DNA of 64,000 bases from Salinihabitans flavidus. Its GTDB lineage: Bacteria > Pseudomonadota > Alphaproteobacteria > Rhodobacterales > Rhodobacteraceae. Position numbers and translations under genes: made by a program. The stretch is taken from the NCBI RefSeq assembly GCF_900110425.1, contig NZ_FODS01000012.1:44732-108731 (forward strand), read 5' to 3'. Positions 26,600-34,344 of this stretch are shown piece after piece. The notes under the pieces were generated by a model. The model ran no database searches, was not told the DNA's origin, and saw nothing but the letters and a program-made list of their open reading frames with translations. Position 1 is the stretch's first letter. Each line of letters begins with the position of its first letter.

Positions 26600-27604
26600 T
26601 CAGGCCGCCGCCGGTGTGCAAAGCCCTGTCAGAACCTCTGCGGCCATTTCGAACGACCGCACCCGAGCCGCGGGATCGTGGATCATTCCCGTCACCATAA
26701 GCTCATCGGGTTTGTATCGGTCGATGATGTCGCGCAACTGCCGCTCCACCGTCGCGGGCGATCCGGTGGCCGAACACGACAGCGCCTGCTCCACCTGCGC
26801 CATGACCGGCGCCGGGATCTCGACGGCCAGATCGTCGGTCGGACGCGGCAGCTTGCCCGGCTTCCCGCTTCTCAGACGCGCAAAGGCCAGCATCTGCGAG
26901 CTGCGCAGATACTTCGCCTCCGCATCCGTTGGCGCCGCGCAGACCCCTGCCGCGACCATCACATGCGGCCGGCTCAACCAGACGGAAGGTTCGAACCGCG
27001 CGCGATACACCTCCAGCGCCTGCTCCAGCATCGCGGGCGCGAAATGCGACGCGAAGGCATAGGGCAGCCCCAGATGCGCCGCCAGCTGCGCGCCATAAAG
27101 GCTGGAGCCGAGAATCCAGACCGGCACATGCGTGCCCGTGCCGGGAATGGCCCGCACGCGCGCATCCTCCGGCGCATCCCCGAGATAGTCCAGAAGCTCC
27201 ACAACATCCTGCGGAAAGCTGTCCTCGGGCGCCATGTGACGGCGCAGGGCGCGGGCGGTCGCCATATCCGTGCCCGGCGCGCGCCCCAGCCCCAGATCGA
27301 TCCGGTCCGGGTAAAGCGTCGCAAGCGTTCCGAACTGTTCGGCCACCATCAACGGCGCATGATTCGGCAGCATGATCCCGCCCGCGCCGACACGCATCCG
27401 GCGGGTCGCCCCGGCGACATGGCCGATCACCACCGCCGTCGCCGCGCTGGCGATTCCGGGCATGTTGTGATGCTCCGCCAGCCAGTAGCGATGATACCCG
27501 GCCGCATCGGCCGCCCGGGCCAGATCGACGGTATTGGCCAGCGCATCCGCGGCTGTCTTCCCCTCGGGAACGGGCGAGAGATCGAGAAGTGAGAAATTCT
27601 GCAC
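26600..27604 (-). CDS. LLM-class flavin-dependent oxidoreductase (luciferase-like monooxygenase)
   Basis: 334 residues. Bacterial luciferase-like features include [20 protein letters not shown] near the N terminus, [20 protein letters not shown] and the [13 protein letters not shown] segment. The family uses FMN or F420 to oxidise varied substrates. The start is GTG 27602-27604, with GGAGG seven bases upstream; a longer frame exists but lacks homology. It sits about 80 bp downstream of the small RNA terminator. The substrate is unknown. Confidence 0.85.
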   Translation of the reverse strand: MQNFSLLDLSPVPEGKTAADALANTVDLARAADAAGYHRYWLAEHHNMPGIASAATAVVIGHVAGATRRMRVGAGGIMLPNHAPLMVAEQFGTLATLYPDRIDLGLGRAPGTDMATARALRRHMAPEDSFPQDVVELLDYLGDAPEDARVRAIPGTGTHVPVWILGSSLYGAQLAAHLGLPYAFASHFAPAMLEQALEVYRARFEPSVWLSRPHVMVAAGVCAAPTDAEAKYLRSSQMLAFARLRSGKPGKLPRPTDDLAVEIPAPVMAQVEQALSCSATGSPATVERQLRDIIDRYKPDELMVTGMIHDPAARVRSFEMAAEVLTGLCTPAAA

Positions 27605-27683
27605 GAGTAGCCTCCGTTCACCGCAATCTATGTGTCCCCGCCCGGAAGGCCAAGGGACGCCGCCACAGACACCGCCGGAGCAC

Positions 27684-27712
27684 AAAAAAACGCCCGGGAA
27701 AAACCCGGGCGT
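27684..27712 (-). terminator. Rho-independent terminator
   Basis: A 9-bp perfect GC-rich stem (27690-27698 with 27704-27712) closed by a 5-nt loop, followed on the minus strand by T7 (A-run at 27684-27690). It is one of the strongest intrinsic terminators in the window. It would end the candidate small RNA, the rlmB transcript, or both. Confidence 0.9.
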
Positions 27713-27803
27713 CAGTCACGGAACGAGGGACAGTGAAGAAAGATACGAAAGTTCCGTTCTCGCATCTCACCACATGAAATAAGTCCATTCTGCCACGTTT
27801 AAA
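27684..27803 (-). ncRNA. Candidate small RNA with its own promoter and terminator
   Basis: Between rlmB and the LLM gene, the minus strand has TTGACG (plus-strand 27831-27836) and an AT-rich -10 region (TATTAC/TTATTA, 27810-27816). About 110-120 nt later comes a perfect 9-bp stem ACGCCCGGG/CCCGGGCGT (27690-27698 and 27704-27712) with an A5/T5 loop and a run of seven T. No convincing ORF with a ribosome-binding site fills the gap. The same terminator could also end the rlmB transcript, so an independent RNA is inference. Confidence 0.45.
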
Positions 27804-27961
27804 GGGCATGTAATAAAGCTGTGAACAGAACGTCAACGGGTTTGGATCAGTCGAAGATATCCTCGTTGCAAGTCTGGAGCTTTGCGGCATCCGGCCTCCC
27901 CCTCATGCTCCCCGGCCATATGGGCGCCCTCCGCGGGAATGCAAGATCGTCGCGCCGCGCC

Positions 27962-28738
27962 TCAGCCCCGCGCGGCGTATAGCGCCACCGCCGCCGCGTT
28001 AGACACGTTCAGCGACCCGAACGCCCCCGCATAGGCGATCTTCACAAGCGCATCACAGGTCTCTTTCGTCTTGGGCCGAAGCCCCGGCCCCTCGGCCCCG
28101 AGCACCAGCGCCACCGCCCTGTCGCGCGCGCCCTCCAGCGCGGCCTCGATCTCCTGCCCGGCCTCGCCGTCAAGCCCCAGCACCAGATATCCCATGCCCT
28201 TGAGCGCCTCCATCGTCTCCGAGAGGTTGCGCACCCGCAGATAGGGCTGCCGTTCCAGTGCGCCGCTGGCGGTCTTGGCCAGCGCCCCGGTCTCGGGCGC
28301 GGCGTGATGGCGCATGCCGATCACCGCCAACGCCCCGAACACCTCCGCCGAGCGCAGGATCGCGCCCACGTTATGCGGATCGCTCACCCGGTCGAGCAGC
28401 ACAAGACGCGGCGGGCGCACCCCGTCGCCGAGCGCGACATCCTCCAGACGCCCCCAGTCCAGCGGCCTGACCTCAAGCGCGGCCCCCTGATGCACCGACT
28501 GCGGATCGAGCGGAGCGTCAAACCGGCGCGGATCGGCCATTTCCGGAGCGATACCCGCCGCCCCGATCGCCTCCGAAAGCTTGTCGGCGGCGTTCTTCGT
28601 CACGATCAGCCGAAGCTTCTCGCGCCGTGGATTCATCAACGCGTCGCGCACCGCATGCAGCCCGAAAAGCCACACGGTCTCCTTGTCTCCGGCGCGCTTG
28701 GCCTGCTCTTTCTCGACGACCCATTTCGGCTTTTTCAT
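27962..28738 (-). CDS. rlmB: 23S rRNA (guanosine-2'-O)-methyltransferase RlmB (TrmH/SpoU family)
   Basis: 258 residues. The N-terminal substrate-binding domain contains VWLFGLHAVRDALMNPRREK, and the SPOUT catalytic domain has LVLLDRVSDPHNVGAILRSA, VALVLGAEGPGLR and the C-terminal FGSLNVSNAAAVALYAA knot motif. RlmB methylates the 2'-O of G2251 of 23S rRNA in the peptidyl-transferase region. Start at ATG 28738; a GTG three codons earlier (28745-28747) is possible. It is divergent from tRNA-Tyr, a pairing often seen in Rhodobacterales. Confidence 0.9.
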   Translation of the reverse strand: MKKPKWVVEKEQAKRAGDKETVWLFGLHAVRDALMNPRREKLRLIVTKNAADKLSEAIGAAGIAPEMADPRRFDAPLDPQSVHQGAALEVRPLDWGRLEDVALGDGVRPPRLVLLDRVSDPHNVGAILRSAEVFGALAVIGMRHHAAPETGALAKTASGALERQPYLRVRNLSETMEALKGMGYLVLGLDGEAGQEIEAALEGARDRAVALVLGAEGPGLRPKTKETCDALVKIAYAGAFGSLNVSNAAAVALYAARG

Positions 28739-28870
28739 GGCACTCACCCCGCTTCAGACGCGGCCCCACTCATGCGCGCCGGGGCCGGGTATCGCAAGGG
28801 ATTTTCTGGTTGACCTCTTCAGGATGCGCTTGTACTCAGCCGTTCACATTCCGGGCCGTGACCGGACAGT

Positions 28871-28954
28871 GGGCGACAGGCCGCAAGGTGTGGCAGGGGA
28901 CTGTAACTCCCTCGCGGAGACGCACGCTAGGTTCGATTCCTAGGTCGCCCACCA
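28871..28954 (+). tRNA. tRNA-Tyr (anticodon GTA)
   Basis: A complete class II tRNA with encoded CCA. The acceptor stem is GGGCGAC (28871-28877) with GTCGCCC (28944-28950), the discriminator is A28951, and CCA is at 28952-28954. The D arm contains AAGGTG; the anticodon stem GGGGA/TCCCT holds loop CTGTAAC with GTA at 28903-28905. The long variable arm has a GCG/CGC stem around GAGA, and the T arm is CTAGG-TTCGATT-CCTAG. No attachment site or integrase lies beside it. Confidence 0.96.
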
Positions 28955-29042
28955 CTTTCCCCTTTTTGATCAAATCCGGCTTGCACCGTCCCGTGCGCCC
29001 CCTATGCTGCCGCCAATCCTTGGCAACGGGAAAGGCAGGCGC

Positions 29043-30152
29043 ATGAAACCCCTCGAAGGTCTGAAAGTCGTGGAACTGGCCCGTATTCTGGCCGGACCAT
29101 GGATCGGTCAGGCGCTGGCCGATCTTGGCGCCGAGGTGATCAAGGTCGAAGCCCCCGAAGGCGACGACACCCGCCGCTGGGGCCCGCCCTTCATCGACCG
29201 CGACGGGGACCGCTCGGCGGCCTATTTCTACTCCGCCAACCGCGGCAAGACCTCCGTCACCGCCGATTTCCGCACCCCCGAGGGGCAGAAGATCGTGCGC
29301 GATCTGGTGGCCGGTGCCGACATCCTGATCGAGAACTTCAAGGTCGGCGGGCTGGCGAAATACGGCCTCGACTACCCCGCGCTTTCGGCCCTCAACCCCC
29401 GGCTGATCTATTGCTCGGTCACCGGCTTCGGGCAGGACGGCCCCTATGCCAGCCGCGCGGGCTATGACTTCCTGCTTCAGGGCATGTCGGGGCTGATGTC
29501 CATCACCGGCGCCGCCGATGGCGCGCCGCAGAAGGTCGGCGTGGCCGTCACCGACCTCGTGACCGGGCTCTACGGCGCCGTCGGCGTGCTCGCCGCGGTG
29601 GAGCAGCGCCACACAACCGGGCGCGGGCAGCATATCGACCTGTCGCTGCTCGACTGCGCCACCGCGCTGCTGGCCAATCAGGCGATGAACTACCTTGCCA
29701 CGGGGCAAAGCCCGGTGCGGCAAGGCAACGCCCATGCCAATATCGCCCCCTATCAGGTGCTGCCCGTGGCCGACGGGCACATCATCCTCGCCGTGGGCAA
29801 TGACGCGCAGTTTCAACGCCTCTGCGCGGTGCTGGACCGACCCGATCTGGCCACCGATCCGCGCTTTGCCAGCAATGCCGAGCGAGTGGCGAACCGCGAC
29901 GCGCTCACCACCGCGCTGGAGGCGACGCTCACGGGCTGGCCCTCCGTCGACATCCTCGCCGCGCTGGAGACGGCGACCGTGCCCGCCGGGCCGATCAACA
30001 CCATCGCCGAGACCTTCGCCAACCCCCAGATCAAGGCGCGCGGGATGCAGATCGCCCCCGAAGGCGTGCCCGGCGTGCGCGGCCCGTGGAAATTCTCCGA
30101 CGCGGAGCTTGCGCTGGATCGCAGCGCGCCGATCCTGCCGAAATCGGGCTGA
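29043..30152 (+). CDS. CaiB/BaiF-type CoA-transferase (class III)
   Basis: 369 residues. The N terminus reads MKPLEGLKVVELARILAGPW, typical of the family, with the HIDLSLLDCATALLANQAMN stretch carrying the catalytic Asp, a YPALSALNPRLIYCSVTGFG block, and NAHANIAPYQVLPVADGHII. Class III enzymes move CoA between organic acids (formyl, carnitine, succinyl, mesaconyl and others). The substrate cannot be fixed. The gene stands alone downstream of tRNA-Tyr; the ribosome-binding site is weak (AGGCAGG). Confidence 0.88.
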   Translation: MKPLEGLKVVELARILAGPWIGQALADLGAEVIKVEAPEGDDTRRWGPPFIDRDGDRSAAYFYSANRGKTSVTADFRTPEGQKIVRDLVAGADILIENFKVGGLAKYGLDYPALSALNPRLIYCSVTGFGQDGPYASRAGYDFLLQGMSGLMSITGAADGAPQKVGVAVTDLVTGLYGAVGVLAAVEQRHTTGRGQHIDLSLLDCATALLANQAMNYLATGQSPVRQGNAHANIAPYQVLPVADGHIILAVGNDAQFQRLCAVLDRPDLATDPRFASNAERVANRDALTTALEATLTGWPSVDILAALETATVPAGPINTIAETFANPQIKARGMQIAPEGVPGVRGPWKFSDAELALDRSAPILPKSG

Positions 30153-30170
30153 GGTCCGGCGCGCCGCGCC

Positions 30171-30193
30171 CCTTCTCTGTTCTTCAAATACTC
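30171..30193. repeat. Rhodobacterales-type intergenic motif, copy 1
   Basis: CTTCTCTGTTCTTCAAATAC followed by TC; its reverse complement begins GAGTATTTGAAGAACAGAG. It is closely matched at 33339-33359 (a few mismatches). Motifs of the form GAGTATTT-N5-AGAA recur after genes in many Rhodobacteraceae genomes (from memory). It lies just past the CaiB-type gene stop codon, between convergent genes. Confidence 0.55.
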
Positions 30194-30217
30194 AAATCCG
30201 CCGGCCGGCCCCGACCG

Positions 30218-30700
30218 CTATGGCATCAGCACCGCCGCGCGCTCGAAACTGGCCGTCTCCACGCTCAGATCGTCATAAAGCAGTTCCACCGTGATCTGCT
30301 GCACCGATCCCGCCGCATGGACCTCGTAGACCTGCGCGCCGTCCGGGATCGCGGCGGGCTGGGCGGCCTCGGGGTCACACTCCGGCACAGGCCATTGCCG
30401 CATCTGCCCGCCGTTGATCGCATAGCGGATCTCGTAAAGCCCGCAGCGCCACGCGATCAGATGGGTGACATAGACAAGATCCTCGCCCCCGTATTCGCGC
30501 ACCGACACCCAGTTGGCGCGCGTCGCCGTCAGGATCGGCCTGACCTCCGTGGCGGTCAGGAACTTGCCCGTGGGCGTCTGATCCTCCGCCACCCGCTCCT
30601 GCGCGCCCGCCGCGCCCGCCGCCGTCAGCACGGCCGCCACCAGCACGGCCCTGCGCCACCCGGGCGACCGCCGTTGCTCAAAACGCCTTGTCCGTCTCAT
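30218..30700 (-). CDS. Exported hypothetical protein (160 aa)
   Basis: 160 residues with an N-terminal signal peptide (RRAVLVAAVLTAAGAAGAQE) after an arginine-rich start, so probably periplasmic. The mature part has GKFLTATEVRPILTATRANW and a two-cysteine region (C in IAWRCGLYEIRYAING and C in VPECDPEAA) that could form a disulfide. I do not recognise a named family; similar conserved hypothetical proteins occur in Rhodobacterales. It converges on the CaiB-type gene. Confidence 0.65.
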   Translation of the reverse strand: MRRTRRFEQRRSPGWRRAVLVAAVLTAAGAAGAQERVAEDQTPTGKFLTATEVRPILTATRANWVSVREYGGEDLVYVTHLIAWRCGLYEIRYAINGGQMRQWPVPECDPEAAQPAAIPDGAQVYEVHAAGSVQQITVELLYDDLSVETASFERAAVLMP

Positions 30701-30791
30701 CTCGCACCTCCCGGTTCCGTTTCAAATCCGCGCTTTCATGCGCCTGCCCGGCCTCTTATGATCGGGGAAATGGTGCAGGGTCGGCAGTGAT

Positions 30792-31796
30792 ATGGCAAGC
30801 AAGAGCGTTGAGCCCCCCCGGTTCAATATCCTGATCGTGGGGCAATCGGGCCGCCTGCAATACGAGGCGCTGCTCTTCGCCGCCTCCCTGCGGGCCCGCT
30901 CCCCGGGGTTTTCGGGGCGGCTTTTCGTGGCCGAGCCGCAGCCCGGCCCGCTTTGGGACCGCGACCCCCGGATCGCATCCGAAGAGATCCGCGAGACGCT
31001 GACCGAACTGGGGGCGGAGATCCTCCCCTTCCCCTCCCGCGCCTTCGGACAAAGCTACCCCTACGGCAACAAGATCGAGGCGCTTGCCGCCGTGCCGGAA
31101 GCGGAACCCTTCGTGTTCTTCGACACCGATACCCTTGTCCTTGATGACCTGACCGAGGTGCCCTTCGACTTCGACCGCCCCGGCGCCTCGCGCAAGGTCG
31201 AAGGCACATGGCCGAAGCTTGAGCTTTACGGCCCCGGCTACGCGCAGATCTGGAAATCGCTCTACGACATGTTCGGGCTCGATTTCGAAAGCTCCCTCGA
31301 CCGCGCGCAGCCCGACGAATACTGGCGCCGCTATCTCTATTTCAACGCGGGCTTTTTCTATTACCGCTGCCCGCGGGAATTCGGGGCGCGGTTTCTCGAC
31401 TACGCCACCGCGATCCGCGACACGCCGCCGCCGGAACTGGCCTGCCAGTCGCTCGACCCCTGGCTCGATCAGGTCGCGCTGCCACTGGTGATCCATTCCT
31501 TCGGCGGCGGGCGGGACGCGCTGCCACCGGGCTGGCTCGACGGGAAAACCACCTGTCACTACCGGCTGCTGCCCCTGCTTTATGCCCGCGAGAACGATGA
31601 GGTCGTCGCGGCGCTGGAAGAGACCGCCGCCCCCAACCGCATCAAGAAGCTGCTCAAGCAGTACGAGCCGTTCAAGCGCATGATCTATCAGGGCCGCGGG
31701 CAGAAGGTGCGCGCGCTGTTCGATCAGGACGATCTGCCCCGCAAGGAGCAGGCCATCCGCAACCGGATCAAGCGCAACGGCTTCTGGATGCGATAG
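30792..31796 (+). CDS. Glycosyltransferase-like protein (DxD motif)
   Basis: 334 residues. An N-terminal nucleotide-sugar-binding-like fold is suggested by FNILIVGQSGRLQYEALLFA, followed by the probable metal-binding DTD in VFFDTDTLVL and a conserved YLYFNAGFFYYRCPREFGAR segment, which resemble GT8/GT-A-type glycosyltransferases. The C-terminal about 60 residues are rich in Lys/Arg. There is no signal peptide, so it is cytoplasmic. The sugar donor and acceptor are unknown. Confidence 0.6.
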   Translation: MASKSVEPPRFNILIVGQSGRLQYEALLFAASLRARSPGFSGRLFVAEPQPGPLWDRDPRIASEEIRETLTELGAEILPFPSRAFGQSYPYGNKIEALAAVPEAEPFVFFDTDTLVLDDLTEVPFDFDRPGASRKVEGTWPKLELYGPGYAQIWKSLYDMFGLDFESSLDRAQPDEYWRRYLYFNAGFFYYRCPREFGARFLDYATAIRDTPPPELACQSLDPWLDQVALPLVIHSFGGGRDALPPGWLDGKTTCHYRLLPLLYARENDEVVAALEETAAPNRIKKLLKQYEPFKRMIYQGRGQKVRALFDQDDLPRKEQAIRNRIKRNGFWMR

Positions 31797-31883
31797 GCGC
31801 GCCCGGCGCAACCTCATGTTGCCGCCGCCGGACCAATCGCCTACCGTGCGCTCCGACCCATCCCTGACACAAGGAGCTTTCCG

Positions 31884-33176
31884 ATGTCCGACGGCCCCAG
31901 CTACGGTTTCGACACGCTACAGATTCACGCCGGCGCCCGCCCAGACCCGGCCACCGGCGCGCGGCAGACGCCGATCTACCAGACCACGGCCTATGTGTTC
32001 CGCGATACCGATCACGCCGCCGCGCTCTTCAACCTGCAGGAGGTCGGCTATATCTACTCGCGCCTGACCAACCCCACCGTCGCCGTGCTTCAGGAACGCA
32101 TGGCCACGCTCGAGGGCGGGGTGGGTGCGGTGTGCTGCTCGTCGGGGCACGCGGCGCAGATCATGGCGCTGTTTCCGCTGATGGGGCCGGGGCTCAACGT
32201 GGTGGTCTCCACCCGGCTCTACGGCGGCTCCATCACGCAGTTCAGCCAGACGATCCGCCGCTTCGGCTGGTCCGCGCGTTTCGTCGATTTCGACGACATG
32301 GACGCCGTGGCCGCCGCCATCGACGACGACACCCGCGCGATCTTCTGCGAATCCATCGCCAATCCGGGCGGCTATATCACCGATCTGGACGCCGCCGCGA
32401 AAGTGGCCAGTGACGCGGGCATTCCGCTCATCGTGGACAACACCTCCGCCACGCCCTACCTCTGCCGCCCGATCGAGCATGGCGCCACGCTGGTGGTGCA
32501 CTCGATGACGAAATTCCTCACCGGCAACGGCACGGTGACCGGCGGCGTCGTGGTGGATTCGGGCAATTTCGACTGGTCCGCCTCGGACAAGTTCCCCTCT
32601 CTCTCGGCCCCCGAAGACGCGTATCACGGACTGAAGTTCCACGAGACCTTCGGCCCGCTCGCCTTCACCTTCCACGGCATTGCCATCGGCCTGCGCGATC
32701 TGGGCATGACGCTCAACCCGCAGGCGGCGCATTATACGCTGATGGGGATCGAAACCCTGTCCCTGCGCATGCAGCGCCACGTCGAGAACGCCGAGAAGAT
32801 CGCAACCTGGCTCGAAGGGCACGACCATGTCGCCGCCGTCACCTACGCCGGGCTGAAATCCTCGCCCTATCACGACCGGGTGGCCAGGATTTGCCCCAAG
32901 GGCGCAGGCGGGCTGTTCACCGTGCGGCTCAAGGGGGGCTATGACGCCTGCGTGAAATTCGTCGAGGCGCTGGAGGTGTTCAGCCATGTCGCCAACCTCG
33001 GCGACACGCGCAGCCTTGTCATCCACTCGGCGTCCACCACCCACCGACAGCTTTCCCCCGAACAGCAGAAGGCGGCGGGCGCGGAGCCGGATGTGGTACG
33101 CCTGTCCATCGGGATCGAAACCGCCGAGGATCTCATCGCCGATCTCGATCAGGCGCTGAACACGGCGCACGGCTGA
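31884..33176 (+). CDS. metY: O-acetylhomoserine (thiol)-lyase / O-acetylhomoserine aminocarboxypropyltransferase
   Basis: 430 residues, the normal length for MetY. PLP-fold Cys/Met-metabolism motifs are visible: FDTLQIHAGARPDPATGARQ, TPIYQTTAYVFRDTDHAAAL, SSGHAAQIMALFPLMGPG, and SMTKFLTGNGTVTGGVVVDS holding the PLP-binding Lys. It makes homocysteine directly from O-acetylhomoserine and sulfide. The start at ATG 31884 follows AAGGAG. No SAM-II-type riboswitch could be recognised in the 87-bp upstream gap. Confidence 0.93.
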   Translation: MSDGPSYGFDTLQIHAGARPDPATGARQTPIYQTTAYVFRDTDHAAALFNLQEVGYIYSRLTNPTVAVLQERMATLEGGVGAVCCSSGHAAQIMALFPLMGPGLNVVVSTRLYGGSITQFSQTIRRFGWSARFVDFDDMDAVAAAIDDDTRAIFCESIANPGGYITDLDAAAKVASDAGIPLIVDNTSATPYLCRPIEHGATLVVHSMTKFLTGNGTVTGGVVVDSGNFDWSASDKFPSLSAPEDAYHGLKFHETFGPLAFTFHGIAIGLRDLGMTLNPQAAHYTLMGIETLSLRMQRHVENAEKIATWLEGHDHVAAVTYAGLKSSPYHDRVARICPKGAGGLFTVRLKGGYDACVKFVEALEVFSHVANLGDTRSLVIHSASTTHRQLSPEQQKAAGAEPDVVRLSIGIETAEDLIADLDQALNTAHG

Positions 33177-33188
33177 CGCCGCGACCCG

Positions 33189-33211
33189 GGGGAGCCGCCC
33201 GCCGGCTCCCC
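33189..33211 (+). terminator. Possible terminator hairpin after metY
   Basis: The inverted repeat GGGGAGCC (33189-33196) and GGCTCCCC (33204-33211), plus one inner G-C pair, lies 12 nt after the metY stop. No T-run follows, so termination may need Rho. Confidence 0.4.
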
Positions 33212-33272
33212 AACCGCGCGCAGGGCAAAGCATTCTCAAAAGGGGCGCCTTGCGGCGCGATTCATGCGTGCG

Positions 33273-33359
33273 TTGGGGGTTTCACCCCCAAACCCCCAAG
33301 GTATTTGACCCGAAAAGATGCAGCAGGTGTCCTGCCCTTTCTCTGTTCTAAAAATACTC
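33273..33359. repeat. Intergenic hairpin with two Rhodobacterales-type motifs in inverted orientation
   Basis: A perfect 10-bp stem TTGGGGGTTT/AAACCCCCAA (33273-33282 with 33290-33299, loop CACCCCC) is followed by AGGTATTTGACCCGAAAAG. About 20 bp further is TTTCTCTGTTCTAAAAATAC (33339-33358), the inverse of the GAGTATTT motif and a close copy of the one at 30171. Together they occupy much of the 319-bp gap between metY and the SIMPL gene. Confidence 0.6.
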
Positions 33360-33417
33360 GAAACGCTACGCTCGCCCCGTCCGAGAGCCCCGCGATGGAG
33401 CGGTCCCGACAGTCACA

Positions 33418-33483
33418 CCGACATTTTACCGACGTGTCGCCGAGAACGGAGTCTCGGATACTTCAAACCGCCAAACTGATTCG
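33418..33483 (+). repeat. Intergenic 11-bp iteron repeat, copy B (degenerate)
   Basis: Units CCGACATTTTA (33418), CCGACGTGTCG (33429) and CCGAGAACGGA (33440) keep the 11-bp period. CTGATTCG (33476-33483) stands in the expected downstream position, but the T-tract and GTTAAC are lost. It lies just before the convergent SIMPL gene stop. Confidence 0.65.
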
Positions 33484-33495
33484 TCCGGGTTCTTT

Positions 33496-34179
33496 TCACG
33501 GCGCGATCTCATAGATCATCGTCACCCCGGCGCGAAAGCTGACCTCGCCTGCGGCGATCGGTACCGCCGCATCGCTCATCTCGGCCCGCGCCATCATCGG
33601 ACGCGGTGGGGGCGATCCGCTCTCGCTCAATGAGATCAGCGATCCGAGCGTCACTCCCGCCGCCTCCGCCAGAAGCTCCGCCTTGGCACGCGCGTCGCTC
33701 ACCGCCGCCCGCCGCGCGGCATCCATCAGCGGCCCCGGCTCCTGCACGGTAAAGCTCAGCCCGCCGAACTGGTTGGCCCCGTCGCTCACCACCTGATCGA
33801 GCACGGCGCCCAGCGCGTCCAGGTCGCGCACCCTAACAAGGATGCGGTTCGACGCTGCGAATCCCACCACGCGGGCCGGATCACGCCGCCCGTCCTCGCC
33901 CTGGTCCCATACAGGGCTCAGCGTGATATCGCGCGTCTGCAAGTCCCGCGCCGCGATTCCCATCGCCGCGAGCCGCGAGAGCACCGCGCCGGCATCCTCG
34001 TTCACGCGGTCCATCGCCGCGCGCGCCGTCTCCGCCTCGTGGCGCACGCCCATTTCGATCACCGCCATGTCCGACGCGCTGTCCACCACGCCCTCGCCTT
34101 CGACGACGATCTGGCGCGTCTCGGCCCACCCCGGCCCCGCGATCCAGACCGCCAGCAGCACCGACACTATCATCCGCAT
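33496..34179 (-). CDS. SIMPL domain-containing (DUF541) exported protein
   Basis: 227 residues with a signal peptide (MRMIVSVLLAVWIAGPGWAE). The SIMPL/DUF541 pattern is visible: IVVEGEGVVDSASDMAVIEM, DLQTRDITLSPVWDQGEDG and VGFAASNRILVRVRDLDALG. These periplasmic proteins (YggE/BP26-like) form oligomeric rings and have been linked to oxidative-stress defence. I favour ATG 34179 (GGAG 6 nt upstream) over an ATG four codons earlier. Confidence 0.85.
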   Translation of the reverse strand: MRMIVSVLLAVWIAGPGWAETRQIVVEGEGVVDSASDMAVIEMGVRHEAETARAAMDRVNEDAGAVLSRLAAMGIAARDLQTRDITLSPVWDQGEDGRRDPARVVGFAASNRILVRVRDLDALGAVLDQVVSDGANQFGGLSFTVQEPGPLMDAARRAAVSDARAKAELLAEAAGVTLGSLISLSESGSPPPRPMMARAEMSDAAVPIAAGEVSFRAGVTMIYEIAP

Positions 34180-34344
34180 GATCAACTCCATTGAAAATCA
34201 AACCTTTTCCTATCTCTATCGCAGTTTGCGCCCGGTTCATCCATGAAATCCGGCCAAACCTTTCCCTCGGCAATAACCTGCTGTAAACTCCGCGAAAGGC
34301 GCCCGGGACTCCCTCCCGCGCCATGCCAGTGCTAGAGCCGTGAC

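Noticed and set aside
27618..27890. 90-codon minus-strand frame spanning the terminator between rlmB and the LLM gene
   Set aside because: It runs through the terminator hairpin, lacks a ribosome-binding site and has no recognisable domain; a small RNA is more likely.
28871..28954. tRNA-Tyr as an integration site for a genomic island
   Set aside because: No integrase, phage genes or repeat of the tRNA 3' end were seen on either side; neighbours are ordinary chromosomal genes.
31797..31883. SAM-II type riboswitch before metY
   Set aside because: The gap is only 87 bp and I could not find the conserved pseudoknot sequence; only a weak stem near GGCGCAAC...GTTGCCGCC is visible.
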